The notes beneath the pieces are model-generated. The model was not told where the DNA came from. It ran no database searches and saw only the letters and a program-made list of their open reading frames with translations. Positions 49,915-58,584 of a stretch of 64,000 nt of DNA are shown in pieces. The position numbers and the translations under genes are program-made. Each line of letters begins with the position of its first letter. The stretch's first letter is position 1. Source of the stretch: Thalassospiraceae bacterium LMO-JJ14 (GTDB lineage: Bacteria > Pseudomonadota > Alphaproteobacteria > Rhodospirillales > Casp-alpha2); NCBI GenBank assembly GCA_021555105.2, contig CP134604.1:992001-1056000 (forward strand), in the 5' to 3' direction.

Positions 49915-51761
49915 GCCGCACGCACGTCGCCTGCGGGCGGATCGCGGCGGTGTATTTTTGTCAGCACCGTTGCGATGCCGCCGGCAATCCCGTTCGGCGC
50001 GAAAAGCGCGATAATGATGATGGACGCGCCCAGCATCGCCCGCCAATACTCAAGCCGGCTCAGGACATCTTCAAGCAGGGAAAACACCCCGGCCCCCAGG
50101 ATCGGGCCGGCGGGGGCATGCAGTCCGCCCAGTAACACCACCACCAGCGCATCGACTGAACGCGGGATCGCCAGGGTGTCGGGAAAGACGCTGCCCTTGG
50201 AAAAGGCAAAGATGCCCCCGGCCACTCCGGCTGCCGTTCCGGCAATGACGATTGCTGCCCAGCTCTGCTTCTTGATGTCGATGCCAAGTGCGCCGGCACG
50301 GGCCGGAGCATCACGTCCGGCGCGCAGCAGTCTGCCGAAACGCGTGCGCGTCAGATACATCAGCACGGCGATTCCGGTGCCGCAGAGGCTCAGGGTCAGG
50401 TAATAGTATGCTGTCGTGCCGTTGGCCCAGGCGGCCGGCCAGATGCCGAGAATACCGTCGTCGCCGCCGGTCACGTCCTGCCACTGAATCCCCATCGACC
50501 AGAGGATTTGCGCCGCGGCCAGCGTCAACATCGCCAGATAGACGCCGCTGAGACGGACCGCGAACCAGCCGATGACGGCGGCGCCAGTGGCGGCGGCGAC
50601 AGGTGCCGCAATAAGTGCCAGTTCCATCCCGGCGCCGAATTCGCGCACCGCCAGCGCAGCGCCATACGCACCGAGCCCGAAGAAGGCGGCATGCCCGAAC
50701 GAGATCAGTCCGCCCGTGCCCATCATGAACTGCAGCCCGGCGGCGAACAGGGCGAGGACCATGATGTCACCGGCCAGCACGACGATGAAGCTGTCGGCGA
50801 TGAACGGCAGCGACAACAGGGCCATCATCAGCAGCACGGCGGCGGCTTTGCCGGGCCTGGCGAAAGTCTGCGGCGGTTGGATTTCAACCGCATGCGGCTG
50901 CGACGTCACCGGTTTACCGAGAAGCCCGTACGGGCGGATCACCAGGACCACGGCCATCGCGGCAAACGCGGCCACCAGCGTGATTTCCGGCAGGATCAGG
51001 ATGCCGAAGGCGTTCAACTCGGCAATCAGCAACGCCGCCAGAAAAGCGCCTGCGACACTGCCCATGCCGCCGATGACGACGACCACGAAAGCTTCGGCGA
51101 TGATGTTGAGGTCCATCAAGAGGCTCGCCGGCTGACGCGGCATTTCCAGCGCACCGCCGAGCCCGGCCAGCGCCGCGCCGATGAAGAACGTCGCCTGAAA
51201 CAGCCGCGCCGGCTTGACGCCCAGCGCCTGCAGCATCTCGCGGTCTTCGGTGGCGGCGCGTACAAGTATGCCGAAACGGGTGTGCGTGAACATCCACCAG
51301 ATGGCGCCCAGAACGGCAAGGCCGACGGCGATCAGGAACAGATCGTATTCGGGGACGGTCTGGCCGAAGATGTCGACGACGCCTTCAAGTCCCGGCGCGC
51401 GCGGCCCCAGCAGATCGGTCGGCCCCCAGATCCACAGCGCGGCATCCTGAATAATCAGCACCAGCCCAAAGGTGGCGACGAGCTGGAACAACTCAGGCGC
51501 GGCATAAAGACGGCTCAGCACGGTGCGTTCCATCAACCAGCCGACGGCACCGACGGCCAGCGCCGCCAGGGGAACCGCCAGCCAGAACCCGAACTGCTGG
51601 GAAATGCTGTAGGCAATGAAGGCACCCAGCATGAACAGCGAGCCATGCGCGAAGTTGACGATACGCGTGACGCCGAAAATGATCGACAGACCGGCTGCGA
51701 CAAGAAACAGCGACGATGCGCTGGCGAGACCGGTCAGGAACTGTGCGAAATAAAAACCCAT
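49911..51761 (-). CDS. Fused branched-chain-type ABC permease LivH-LivM
   Basis: A 616-residue membrane protein that joins two permeases usually encoded separately. Residues 1-290 match LivH (AAGLSIIFGVTRIVNFAHGSLFMLGAFIAY, RAATEDREMLQALGV, FVVVVIGGMGSVAGAFLAALL). After a short linker (about 295-310), residues 310-600 match LivM (GTGGLISFGHAAFFGLGAYGAAL, GAGVFSLLEDVLSRL). About sixteen helices are expected. It should deliver the ligand from the periplasmic protein to LivF/LivG. It overlaps livG by ATGA. Confidence 0.93.
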   Translation of the reverse strand: MGFYFAQFLTGLASASSLFLVAAGLSIIFGVTRIVNFAHGSLFMLGAFIAYSISQQFGFWLAVPLAALAVGAVGWLMERTVLSRLYAAPELFQLVATFGLVLIIQDAALWIWGPTDLLGPRAPGLEGVVDIFGQTVPEYDLFLIAVGLAVLGAIWWMFTHTRFGILVRAATEDREMLQALGVKPARLFQATFFIGAALAGLGGALEMPRQPASLLMDLNIIAEAFVVVVIGGMGSVAGAFLAALLIAELNAFGILILPEITLVAAFAAMAVVLVIRPYGLLGKPVTSQPHAVEIQPPQTFARPGKAAAVLLMMALLSLPFIADSFIVVLAGDIMVLALFAAGLQFMMGTGGLISFGHAAFFGLGAYGAALAVREFGAGMELALIAAPVAAATGAAVIGWFAVRLSGVYLAMLTLAAAQILWSMGIQWQDVTGGDDGILGIWPAAWANGTTAYYYLTLSLCGTGIAVLMYLTRTRFGRLLRAGRDAPARAGALGIDIKKQSWAAIVIAGTAAGVAGGIFAFSKGSVFPDTLAIPRSVDALVVVLLGGLHAPAGPILGAGVFSLLEDVLSRLEYWRAMLGASIIIIALFAPNGIAGGIATVLTKIHRRDPPAGDVRAA

Positions 51762-51804
51762 GGTCGGGCCATCCTATGGGACGGAATGGGCTGAATGCCA
51801 GCAT

Positions 51805-51841
51805 GTCTCTCCTCTCCCCCTTGTGCGGGGGAGAGGGAAAC
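51805..51841. repeat. CT/AG-rich hairpin, short relative of the dispersed repeat
   Basis: TCTCCCCC, TTGTGC..., GGGGGAGA forms a stem in the gap between the binding-protein and permease genes. Its arms share CTCTCCCCC and GGGGGAGAGG with the central part of the repeat at 36955. It may attenuate or stabilise the transcript between the binding protein and permease. Confidence 0.5.
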
Positions 51842-51852
51842 AGTCATCCGGC

Positions 51853-53046
51853 TCAATTTGTCGGACGCATTGCCTTGGCTTCTTCGGGGCTCGGCAAGAC
51901 TTCCGCGCCATCGACATAGCGCCAGCCGGTCATCTGACCGCCGCCACCGACGACATCGGTGCGCCCGACCCACGATCCCATGGTCGCCTGATGATCGGCG
52001 GCACGGTAGATAACCTCGCCGCCGGGGGTCGCAACCTTAAGGTCGGCCATCGCGGCGACAAGGGCGGGCGTATCGGTGCTGCCGGCTTTTTTCAGCACGG
52101 CGGCGATGGATTGGATGGTGTTGTAACCGACCAGTGAGCCCATCTTCAGGGTTTCTTTCCAGCGCGCTTCATAAGCCTTGCGAAACGCGTTGTGCGCGGG
52201 CGTGTCGATCGCATACCAGGGATAGCCGGTGACGATCCAGCCTTTCGGCGCTTCGCCTTTCAAGGGTTCGAGATATTCCGGCTCGCCGGTCAGAAGGCTG
52301 ACCACGGTGCGGTCCTTGAACAGGCCGCGCACGGTGCCTTCGCGGACCAGCGCACCCAGATCGGGACCGAAGGTAACGTTGTAGATCGCATCGGGCTTGG
52401 CGACTTCGAGGGCACGGACGGTAACGCCGGCATCGATCTTGAACAACGCGGGCCACTGCTCGTCGACAAATTGTACGGACGGCTTGAGCTTGCTCAGCAC
52501 CTGTTTGAAGGCAGAGACGGCGTCTTTGCCATAGGCATAGTTCGGCGCCACGGTTGCCCATTTGACGGCATCGATCTTGGCGGCCTCGATGGCGAGCATC
52601 GCTGCCTGCATATAAGTCGAGGGCCGGAGCCGGAACGTATATTCGTTGCCCTTGGACCACACCAACGCATCGCTCAGCGGCTCGGAGGCGAGGAACATTA
52701 CCTTGTTTTGCTTGGCAAAATCGGCCACCGCGAGTCCGATATGCGAGAAGAACGTCCCCGTCAGCATCACCACCTTGTCGCGTTTCAGCAGTTCCCCGGC
52801 GATCTTGACGGCATTGCCGGGCTTGCCGGCGTCGTCACGGCTGATGATCTCCAGCGGCCGGCCATTGATGCCGCCGGCGGCGTTGATTTCCTCAACGGCC
52901 ATCTGCCAGCCCTTCTTGTAAGGTTCGGTGAAGGCCGGCAGGCGGGTGTAGCTGTTGATCTCGCCAATACGGATCGGTTCCGCGCCGGCTTGTGCCGTGG
53001 ATACAAAAAATACCGCCGCAAGGGCGAACAAACGTGTGAAATTCAT
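51853..53046 (-). CDS. ABC transporter substrate-binding protein (LivK-like)
   Basis: A 397-residue periplasmic protein with signal MNFTRLFALAAVFFVSTAQAGAE. The mature part is a Peripla_BP_6-type fold: PIRIGEINSYTRLPAFTEPYKKGWQMAVEEINAAGGINGRPLEII, VVMLTGTFFSHIGLAVADFAKQ, and WATVAPNYAYGKDAV. It binds the substrate, likely an amino acid, amide or organic acid, for LivHM/LivG/LivF. It leads the minus-strand operon; a CT/AG-rich stem follows it. Confidence 0.94.
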   Translation of the reverse strand: MNFTRLFALAAVFFVSTAQAGAEPIRIGEINSYTRLPAFTEPYKKGWQMAVEEINAAGGINGRPLEIISRDDAGKPGNAVKIAGELLKRDKVVMLTGTFFSHIGLAVADFAKQNKVMFLASEPLSDALVWSKGNEYTFRLRPSTYMQAAMLAIEAAKIDAVKWATVAPNYAYGKDAVSAFKQVLSKLKPSVQFVDEQWPALFKIDAGVTVRALEVAKPDAIYNVTFGPDLGALVREGTVRGLFKDRTVVSLLTGEPEYLEPLKGEAPKGWIVTGYPWYAIDTPAHNAFRKAYEARWKETLKMGSLVGYNTIQSIAAVLKKAGSTDTPALVAAMADLKVATPGGEVIYRAADHQATMGSWVGRTDVVGGGGQMTGWRYVDGAEVLPSPEEAKAMRPTN

Positions 53047-53152
53047 CGGGTTTCTCTCTTCTGTCGCTTAAGACGCGGCGGTCGCAATCTCACGGCTTCC
53101 GCCTCTGCAAAATATGTAACGATTAATCTACGCGAGTGAAAGGCAGTTTGTG

Positions 53153-53184
53153 CAAATTTAGCGATAAACAGTTGTGAATTTGCC
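53153..53184. promoter_or_regulatory. GCAAATT-N18-AATTTGC inverted repeat in the divergent promoter region
   Basis: Perfect 7-base arms (53153-53159 and 53178-53184) with an 18-base spacer lie midway between the transporter operon and the ltnD-like gene. IclR, which often binds such divergent regions, is a natural candidate. Confidence 0.4.
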
Positions 53185-53242
53185 GTCTTGCGCTTGCCGC
53201 CCCGATCCACACAATAGCGGTTCCTTTGGGAAGGGGACATTT

Positions 53243-54154
53243 ATGACTGATTTCAGAGCGAGCGTCGTCGGTCTCGGCGCAATGGGCATGGGGATCGCAA
53301 CCTCGGGATTGAAGGCCGGACTGGACGTTACCGGCTGCGACGTTTCGCAAACTGCACTCGAAGCTTTTGCTGCCTGCGGCGGGAAGACCGCGAAATCACC
53401 ACTCGATGCCGCCGCGGATGCCGATTGTCTGGCGATTGTCGTCGTCAATCAGGCGCAGACGGAGGCCGTTCTGTTCGGCGAAAACGGGGCCGCCACGGCC
53501 TTGCCGAAAGGCGCTGTCGTGCTTGGTTGCGCCACCGTGCCGCCGGCGTTTGCCCGGGATCTGTCGGCGCGGCTGGATGCTTTGGGGCTATTGTATCTTG
53601 ACGCGCCGATTTCCGGCGGTGCCGTCAAGGCGGCTGCGGGGCAGCTGTCGGTCATGGGGTCGGGGACGCCGCAAGCGTTCGCCCGCGCCCGGCCGTTTCT
53701 GGATGCGGTTGCCGAAAAGGTGTTCGAACTGGGTGACGAGGCCGGCCCCGGCTCGACCATGAAGATGGTCAACCAGTTGCTGGCCGGCGTGCACATCGCG
53801 ACGGCCATGGAAGCGCTGGCGCTCGGTATCCGTTCGGGTCTGGATGCGCGGACGGTGTTCGAGGTCATTACCGCGTCGGCGGGGAATTCGTGGATGTTCG
53901 AAAACCGGGTGCCGCATGTGCTGGACAACGATTACGCCCCGAAAAGCGCCGTCGATATCTTCGTCAAGGATCTGGGGATCGTACTCGAAACGGGCAAGCG
54001 CGAGGGCTTCCCGCTGCCGGTATCCGCCGCCGCGCACCAACAGTTTCTGGCGGCCAAGGCGATGGGGCTGGGGCGCGAGGACGACGCCGCCGTGATCAAG
54101 GTGTTTGCCCAGCTTGCCGGGATCGAGTTGCCCGACGGCAAGAAACAGGAATAG
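53243..54154 (+). CDS. NAD(P)-dependent beta-hydroxyacid dehydrogenase (LtnD/GarR type)
   Basis: A 303-residue 3-hydroxyisobutyrate dehydrogenase-family protein. Signatures are VVGLGAMGMGIATSGLKAG, DAPISGGAVKAAAGQLSVMGSG and MKMVNQLLAGVHIATAMEAL with the catalytic Lys. The family includes L-threonate dehydrogenase (LtnD) and tartronate semialdehyde reductase (GarR/GlxR). The next gene, an Hyi/OtnI-type isomerase, supports a sugar-acid or glyoxylate pathway. ATG 53243 follows AAGGGG; the open frame upstream is not coding. Confidence 0.9.
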   Translation: MTDFRASVVGLGAMGMGIATSGLKAGLDVTGCDVSQTALEAFAACGGKTAKSPLDAAADADCLAIVVVNQAQTEAVLFGENGAATALPKGAVVLGCATVPPAFARDLSARLDALGLLYLDAPISGGAVKAAAGQLSVMGSGTPQAFARARPFLDAVAEKVFELGDEAGPGSTMKMVNQLLAGVHIATAMEALALGIRSGLDARTVFEVITASAGNSWMFENRVPHVLDNDYAPKSAVDIFVKDLGIVLETGKREGFPLPVSAAAHQQFLAAKAMGLGREDDAAVIKVFAQLAGIELPDGKKQE

Positions 54155-54158
54155 ACCG

Positions 54159-54929
54159 ATGCCGCATTTCGCCGCGAATTTGAGCCTGATGTTCACCGAG
54201 GCGCCGTTTCTGGACCGCTTCAAGGCGGCGCGGGACGCCGGCTTCGATGCCGTGGAGTTTCTGTTCCCCTATGCACATTCGGCGCCCGACGTCGCGGCAA
54301 GACTCAGGGATAACGGCCTCACGCAGGCGTTGTTCAATGCACCGCCGGGGGATTGGGATGCCGGCGAGCGGGGCATTTCGGCCTTGCCGGACCGGGTGTC
54401 GGAATTCCGCGAAAGCATCGACAAGGCCTTGGAATATGCCCGCGCTCTTGATTGCCGGACGCTGCATGTGATGGCCGGCCTGGTCCCCGATGCGGCGGAC
54501 CCGGACGAGATGCTGGCGTGTTATGTCGACAACATCCGCTTCGCCGCCGACCGCTGCCAGGCGCAAGGGGTCGTGGTGTCGCTGGAGCCGCTCAATAGTC
54601 GCGACGTCCCCGGTTATCTGATGCCGACGAGCGCCGCCGTCGCCGAAGCCATGCAAAGAATCCAGCGCCCGAATGTCGGCCTGCAGTTCGACTTTTATCA
54701 TGTGCAGATCATGGAAGGCGATCTGGCACGCCGCTTCGAGGCGATGCTGGACGATATCGTGCACGTGCAGATTTCCGGTGTGCCGGAACGCCACGAGCCG
54801 AATACCGGAGAGATCAATTATCCATACCTGTTCAATCTGATGGACCGGCTCGGGTATACCGGCTACGTGGGCTGCGAATACAACCCGCGGGCCGGCACGC
54901 TCGACGGTCTGGGCTGGCTGTTCGATTAG
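54159..54929 (+). CDS. Hydroxypyruvate isomerase/2-oxo-tetronate isomerase family protein
   Basis: A 256-residue TIM barrel of the Hyi/OtnI family. The N-terminus PHFAANLSLMFTEAPFLDRFKAARDAGFDAVEFLFPY, the metal site VVVSLEPLNSRDVPGY, GLQFDFYHVQIMEGD and FCEYNPRAGT-like GCEYNPRAGTLDGL are diagnostic. It interconverts hydroxypyruvate and tartronate semialdehyde or acts on 2-oxo-tetronate. OtnK and OtnC are absent, so the full threonate route is not shown. It starts four bases after the dehydrogenase gene. Confidence 0.9.
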   Translation: MPHFAANLSLMFTEAPFLDRFKAARDAGFDAVEFLFPYAHSAPDVAARLRDNGLTQALFNAPPGDWDAGERGISALPDRVSEFRESIDKALEYARALDCRTLHVMAGLVPDAADPDEMLACYVDNIRFAADRCQAQGVVVSLEPLNSRDVPGYLMPTSAAVAEAMQRIQRPNVGLQFDFYHVQIMEGDLARRFEAMLDDIVHVQISGVPERHEPNTGEINYPYLFNLMDRLGYTGYVGCEYNPRAGTLDGLGWLFD

Positions 54930-54985
54930 ACCGGGGCCAAAAGAAAGTACGACGTGCGGTCTTCAGACATCACAATCCCACCCTT

Positions 54986-55873
54986 CTAGCCGGCGGAACG
55001 CGCCATGGGTGTGCCCGTAACTAGTCGAGGCCGGGTCGCGATCTGTCCTGCCCAGACAGAAAACAGAACAATCACAGCACCTGTCATCTGTAGTGCCGAT
55101 AGCGTTTGGTGGAGAAATATCCAGCCGAGGATGACAGCCGTGACCGGGCTCATCATGGCGAGCATCGATACGGCGCCGGGCTCAAGTCTGGCGATCCCGC
55201 GAAACCATATCCAGTACGTGAGCGCTGCGCCGATCAGCGTCAGCCATGCGAGTCCGGCGATATTTGTTGTGCTCAATGCTGGAAGCGGCGGCTCAAGTAT
55301 CAGAGCCACGGGGACCAGGATCAACCCGCCTGCCGTCAATTGCCAGGCAGTGAAACTGAGGGCCGGCACCGGGGGCTGCCACTTGCGACTAAGCACCGTG
55401 CCTGCCGCCATTGAAGCCGCACCGCCAAATCCAGCGGCAATGCCGATCATATCGAGCGATGCATCTGGCCCGAGCAGCAACAGGGCGACGCCGGCGATCC
55501 CCGTCGCCGCGGCGGCGACGGCACCGGCCCTGACGGGGGTGCCGAGCCATCCACGCGCGAGCCCGATGACCATCAGGGTCTGTAGTGAACCGAGCGTCGC
55601 AGCCACGCCACCCGGCAGCCTGTAGGCGGCGACAAAGAGAAGCGTCCAGAAAACGGCGAAGTTCAGCCCACCGAGCACGAAGCTGCGGGCAATCCACGCC
55701 CTTGGCGGCAAGCACCGGGTCACGGCAAGCAGAAGCAGCCCGGCCGGCAGCGCCCGCAGGACGGCAAGCGAGACGGGATAGCCATCGGGGAGTACTTCTG
55801 TCGTCACGAGATACGTGCTGCCCCAGACGGCAGGGGCCAGTGCAGTGAGAAGGATGTCGGTCGAGCGTGTCAT
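54986..55873 (-). CDS. EamA/DMT family transporter
   Basis: A 295-residue inner-membrane protein with ten helices in two EamA repeats (ALAPAVWGSTYLVTTEVLP at the start, TYWIWFRGIARLEPGAVSMLAMMSPVTAVILGWIFL in the second). It looks like the PecM or RhtA-like exporters. Substrate unknown. ATG 55873 has CAGGAAA upstream; the upstream open frame overlaps the DsbA-like gene in another phase. It ends the LysR-WrbA-DsbA-like group and is 28 bases after the DsbA-like gene. Confidence 0.9.
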   Translation of the reverse strand: MTRSTDILLTALAPAVWGSTYLVTTEVLPDGYPVSLAVLRALPAGLLLLAVTRCLPPRAWIARSFVLGGLNFAVFWTLLFVAAYRLPGGVAATLGSLQTLMVIGLARGWLGTPVRAGAVAAAATGIAGVALLLLGPDASLDMIGIAAGFGGAASMAAGTVLSRKWQPPVPALSFTAWQLTAGGLILVPVALILEPPLPALSTTNIAGLAWLTLIGAALTYWIWFRGIARLEPGAVSMLAMMSPVTAVILGWIFLHQTLSALQMTGAVIVLFSVWAGQIATRPRLVTGTPMARSAG

Positions 55874-55901
55874 ATCGGTTTCCTGTAAGTCAGATTCCAA
55901 T

Positions 55902-56549
55902 TCAGATCTGCGCGAGCAGACGGGCAGCGGTGGAGATTTGCGCGCGCAGGTCTTCTGTCGGGCCGTTGACGAGCCTGGCACCCGTGTTGCGGATGATCAG
56001 CGCCGGGATGCTGCGAACTTGCAGTCTGCGGGCCAGCTGTCGGTCGGCTTCGACGGCTTGTGCCGTCATTGGATCGTCCATGACTTTCATGAAGGCCATG
56101 CTGTTCAGTCCGATGTCGCATGCCATGTCGTTCAGTACGGCACGATCGGCAATGTTTTGCGCGTCGGTGAGGTGTGCCGACTGGATACGGTCGAACATGT
56201 CCCAATGGGCTGACTGGCCGCCGAGACGCTCTGCTGTCTTGCAGGCGATCGCGGCTGTCCAGCCGTGTGGATAATCGAACGCGGCGTTTCTCATCTTTTC
56301 GATATCGATCAGTTCGGGTCGATCGCTGACCTCGCGACAGACCGACCAGTGGCCGAGGATCGTCTCGCGGGCCTCGGCCGGCGTCCCCCAGCGGGCCGCC
56401 ATCTCCGCCGGACTGGCCTGCAGGACGAACGTCCGGTGGCGGATATCCAGGTTGAGTTCCTGTGCCAATGTCCGCATCCGAGACGAGATGTTGAAGCACC
56501 AGCAACACACCACATCATGGAAAAAATCGATGGTCAGCGGGGAAGGCAT
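55902..56549 (-). CDS. DsbA-like (FrnE/2-hydroxychromene isomerase group) oxidoreductase
   Basis: A 215-residue thioredoxin-fold protein with the redox motif Cys15-Cys-Trp-Cys18 (DFFHDVVCCWCFN) and the cis-Pro segment RSIPALIIRN. No signal peptide is present, so it is a cytosolic FrnE-like protein, not the periplasmic DsbA. The extra Cys inside CxxC is unusual. It starts one base into the WrbA stop (TGATG), so translation is coupled. Confidence 0.88.
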   Translation of the reverse strand: MPSPLTIDFFHDVVCCWCFNISSRMRTLAQELNLDIRHRTFVLQASPAEMAARWGTPAEARETILGHWSVCREVSDRPELIDIEKMRNAAFDYPHGWTAAIACKTAERLGGQSAHWDMFDRIQSAHLTDAQNIADRAVLNDMACDIGLNSMAFMKVMDDPMTAQAVEADRQLARRLQVRSIPALIIRNTGARLVNGPTEDLRAQISTAARLLAQI

Positions 56550-57172
56550 CACGCAACCTCCCACACCGGTTCGGCACCGGCCAGACGTGCGGCGATCTCT
56601 GCCACGTAGGCACCCTGGAAGCGGGCACCGGCAAGATCGGTCTCGGTCGGGTTGAGCGAACCGTCGGCCCCGGCAATGGTGCCGGCGCCATAGGGTGCAC
56701 CGCCGATGATGCCGTCTCTCGACGTCTGCCCGGCAAAGGTATAGGGCAATCCGGCGATCAGCATGCCGAAATGCTGCAGCGGAATCTGCGTCGACAGAAG
56801 TGTCGCCTCGTGACCGCCGTGTTGCGATCCCGTCGATGCGAACACCGCTGCGACCTTTCCGACCAGCGCGTTTTGCGCCCACAGGGCGCCGGCCTGGTCG
56901 AGAAACTGTTTCATCTGTCCGGCCATCATGCCGAACCGTGTCGGGGTGCCGAAGATAATGCCATCGTACGCCGACAACTCGGCGGGCGCGGCGACGGGGG
57001 TGTCGTCATCGACGTAACCGGCGTCTTTGCGGACGGCACGGGGCACGGTTTCGGGGACGCGGCGGAGATCGACGGTCGTGCCGGGGACGCTACGCGCGCC
57101 TTCGGCTTCAGCCTCGGCGAGTGCGCGCACATGGCCGTAACTGGAATAGTAGAGAACGAGAATGCGTGTCAT
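56549..57172 (-). CDS. wrbA: NAD(P)H:quinone oxidoreductase, WrbA type
   Basis: A 207-residue flavodoxin-like protein that binds FMN and reduces quinones by two electrons. The phosphate loop [43 protein letters not shown] and [17 protein letters not shown] match WrbA. It protects from oxidative and redox-cycling stress. It follows the LysR gene by 104 bases on the same strand. Confidence 0.93.
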   Translation of the reverse strand: MTRILVLYYSSYGHVRALAEAEAEGARSVPGTTVDLRRVPETVPRAVRKDAGYVDDDTPVAAPAELSAYDGIIFGTPTRFGMMAGQMKQFLDQAGALWAQNALVGKVAAVFASTGSQHGGHEATLLSTQIPLQHFGMLIAGLPYTFAGQTSRDGIIGGAPYGAGTIAGADGSLNPTETDLAGARFQGAYVAEIAARLAGAEPVWEVA

Positions 57173-57276
57173 GGGAACCTCTCTGGCTCGGGTTTCGGTG
57201 CCAGGAGGATCGGCGATTATGGCCGGCGGATTAACCGGTTTGCTCGCAATTCAGTGTTTACGCCATGTGAAGAGTG

Positions 57277-58164
57277 TCAGGTCTTCAAGGCTGCCTGCAA
57301 ATGGTTCAGAAATGCCATGACGCGGCCGTCAGCGCCGAGGCGCGAAGTCGTGACGGCGAATATCTCCGGAGCCGGCAGTTCATATTCGGGGAGGACCCGG
57401 ACAAGTGAGCCGTTGCTTTCCGGTTCCCTGGAGATGAAGTCCGGTAGCGTGCCGATCCCGTATCCGGCAATCAGCAGATCGCGCAACACAAGGCTGTTCC
57501 CGACTTTTACAGGCGGATCCAATGCGACGTCATGGGAGCCTTCGGGACCGGTCAGTTGCCAGGCCCTCAAATGGTCGGCGAGAAGAAATCCGATGGTCCT
57601 GTGCTTGGCGATATCTTCGGGTGTCCGGGGTGTGCCGGCATGCTCGAGGTAGGCCGGAGAGGCAAAAATACGCTGCCGCATGGTGCCGATGCGCCGCGCA
57701 ACGAGAGCGGAATCAGGCATTGCAGGGCGAATGCGGATAGACACGTCAAAGCCGCCTTCGATCATGTCTACAACCCGATCGTCGAGAGACAGGGTGAGCC
57801 GGAGGTCGGGGTAGCGCTCCAGGAACTCGGGAAGGGCGGGTGCGATCACCACCTGACCGAAGGAGTTCGGTGCGTTGACTTTAAGCTCTCCCTGTACGTT
57901 TCCCGTTCCGGTGCGGATATGGTCCTCGACCTTTCCGACCGCATCCAGAATACGCTGCGCTTCGTCGTAATAGAGTCGGCCCTGGCCGGTCACCGACATG
58001 GACCGCGTCGATCGGGTCAGAAGCGTACAGCCAAGGCTTTCCTCCAACAGCTTGACTTCGCGACTGAGCAAGGCCGGAGACACCCCCAGATCTTCCGCCG
58101 CGCGCGCAAAGCTGCCGCGTTCGACAATCCGGCAATAAGCGTTCATGACCGAGAGCTTGTCCAT
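57277..58164 (-). CDS. LysR family transcriptional regulator (YafC/DmlR-like)
   Basis: A 295-residue regulator: winged helix (MDKLSVMNAYCRIVERGSFARAAEDLGVSPALLSREVKLLEESLGCTLLTRSTRS) and an effector domain from about residue 90 (GELKVNAPNSFGQVVIAPALPEFLERYPDLRL). It likely controls the wrbA-dsbA-like-eamA genes that follow in the same direction, or a remote target. ATG 58164 is used; a TTG five codons upstream has no ribosome site. Confidence 0.92.
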   Translation of the reverse strand: MDKLSVMNAYCRIVERGSFARAAEDLGVSPALLSREVKLLEESLGCTLLTRSTRSMSVTGQGRLYYDEAQRILDAVGKVEDHIRTGTGNVQGELKVNAPNSFGQVVIAPALPEFLERYPDLRLTLSLDDRVVDMIEGGFDVSIRIRPAMPDSALVARRIGTMRQRIFASPAYLEHAGTPRTPEDIAKHRTIGFLLADHLRAWQLTGPEGSHDVALDPPVKVGNSLVLRDLLIAGYGIGTLPDFISREPESNGSLVRVLPEYELPAPEIFAVTTSRLGADGRVMAFLNHLQAALKT

Positions 58165-58584
58165 TTCGTCTATTTCCAAACAGATCTGCGGCCAGTTGAG
58201 ATTACGCTTCGAACTTCCAAAATATCACGCCAGAACAAAATCGCCAACCGAATGACCTGGACTTCGCGGAGCGCGTTTCGATGGTGTTTGCGCCTTGTTA
58301 GCGCCTCGAAATATCCGGGAGGGGGCCCATAGTTGAGCGTATGTCGGTCCCAACATTTGCTGCACAAACCTGCTAGTCGCAATCGTTTATGGCGATATGA
58401 ACTCGGTTTCTGTCTTGCAGGGACAAATAGTCGTGCACACCGGGAAAATCGAAAGACACTGGCATTTACGCGGTCAATCTGTATAACCCCTCCGTAATTG
58501 TTGCATTGCGGCATTGTCTTTTTTGGAGGCTGGATAATTCCAGCTCGTGGGCGATGCCATTGATAGTGATTTGATGAGGAACGT
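58165..58584. other. Divergent intergenic region between the LysR gene and glcB
   Basis: About 420 bases with no gene. Open frames here overlap the glcB start in the wrong phase and look like chance. A tandem GCATTG, two bases, GCATTG lies at 58503-58516, and T-rich sequence follows. No hairpin of note was found. It must hold the promoters of both neighbours. Confidence 0.5.
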
